From: Zerene cesonia
Taxonomy: Eukaryota > Arthropoda > Insecta > Lepidoptera > Pieridae
Reading direction: 5' to 3'
DNA: 64,000 nucleotides
NCBI RefSeq assembly: GCF_012273895.1
Contig: NC_052102.1
Span: 3,928,917 to 3,992,916 of the forward strand
Part shown: one piece after another, positions 63,936-64,000 of the stretch
Layout of the letters: every line of letters starts with the position of its first letter
Numbering within the stretch: position 1 is the first letter of the stretch
The notes under the pieces: model-generated
What the model was told of the DNA's origin: nothing
Seen by the model: the letters and a program-made list of their open reading frames with translations, nothing else
Database searches by the model: none
Translations under genes and position numbers: made by a program

Positions 63936-64000
63936 CTTAGCTGATGGTTTGCATCATTTGCCATACACAAGAAGTTTTAAGTGATTTTTTAAAGTGATAC

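Noticed and set aside
1..64000. CRISPR arrays, bacterial operons, terminators or insertion sequences
   Set aside because: The sequence is eukaryotic with spliced genes; no regularly spaced repeats or prokaryotic gene layout.

Overview
The window is AT-rich nuclear DNA from an insect, most likely a moth or butterfly. Coding sequence is sparse and split by GT-AG introns of up to 15 kb. Several degenerate interspersed repeats look like ones common in Lepidoptera, although no database search was possible here. There are no operons, no ribosome binding sites and no recognisable tRNA or rRNA genes. Only two protein-coding genes are supported, and both belong to the Tbx20 / midline / H15 class of T-box transcription factors.

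The main gene lies on the minus strand. Six coding exons join in frame from 49866 down to 21875 and give a predicted protein of 489 residues. The order is an N-terminal Groucho-type eh1 motif, an acidic Ser/Pro linker, a complete T-box spread over exons 2 to 5, and a Pro/His-rich tail. All splice phases match. Intron 1 is about 2.0 kb, intron 2 15.5 kb, intron 3 0.19 kb, intron 4 8.2 kb and intron 5 0.6 kb.

At the left edge, on the plus strand, is the last coding exon (2915-3230) of a second, paralogous T-box gene whose other exons lie left of the window. The two final exons share the same phase, the same start of the C-terminal domain and related Pro-rich tails. The genes therefore form a tail-to-tail pair about 18.6 kb apart between stop codons, as expected for an insect mid/H15-type duplicate pair. 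Which copy is mid and which is H15 cannot be decided from this sequence alone.

Region by region: 1-2914 is probably the last intron of the plus-strand gene; 2915-3230 its last exon; 3231 to about 4370 its 3' UTR; about 4.4-20.9 kb the convergent intergenic region, with decayed repeats at 8.6, 11.8-12.1, 13.1-13.3 and 13.5 kb and GC-richer candidate regulatory blocks; 20.9-49.9 kb the minus-strand gene; 49.9-50.4 kb its 5' flank, a GC-rich and possibly bidirectional promoter; 50.4-64 kb upstream noncoding DNA with one repeat, two adjacent perfect hairpins and a possible plus-strand promoter at the right edge. The long introns and flanks contain many GC-rich islands in otherwise AT-rich DNA, consistent with the regulatory landscape of a developmental transcription factor, but conservation could not be tested. 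Nothing here is clearly a new biological system. The points most worth checking are the paralog pair, a composite CRE/T-box site in intron 4, a TATA-Inr core in intron 2, the divergent splice donors at the promoter and the double hairpin at 62.8 kb.
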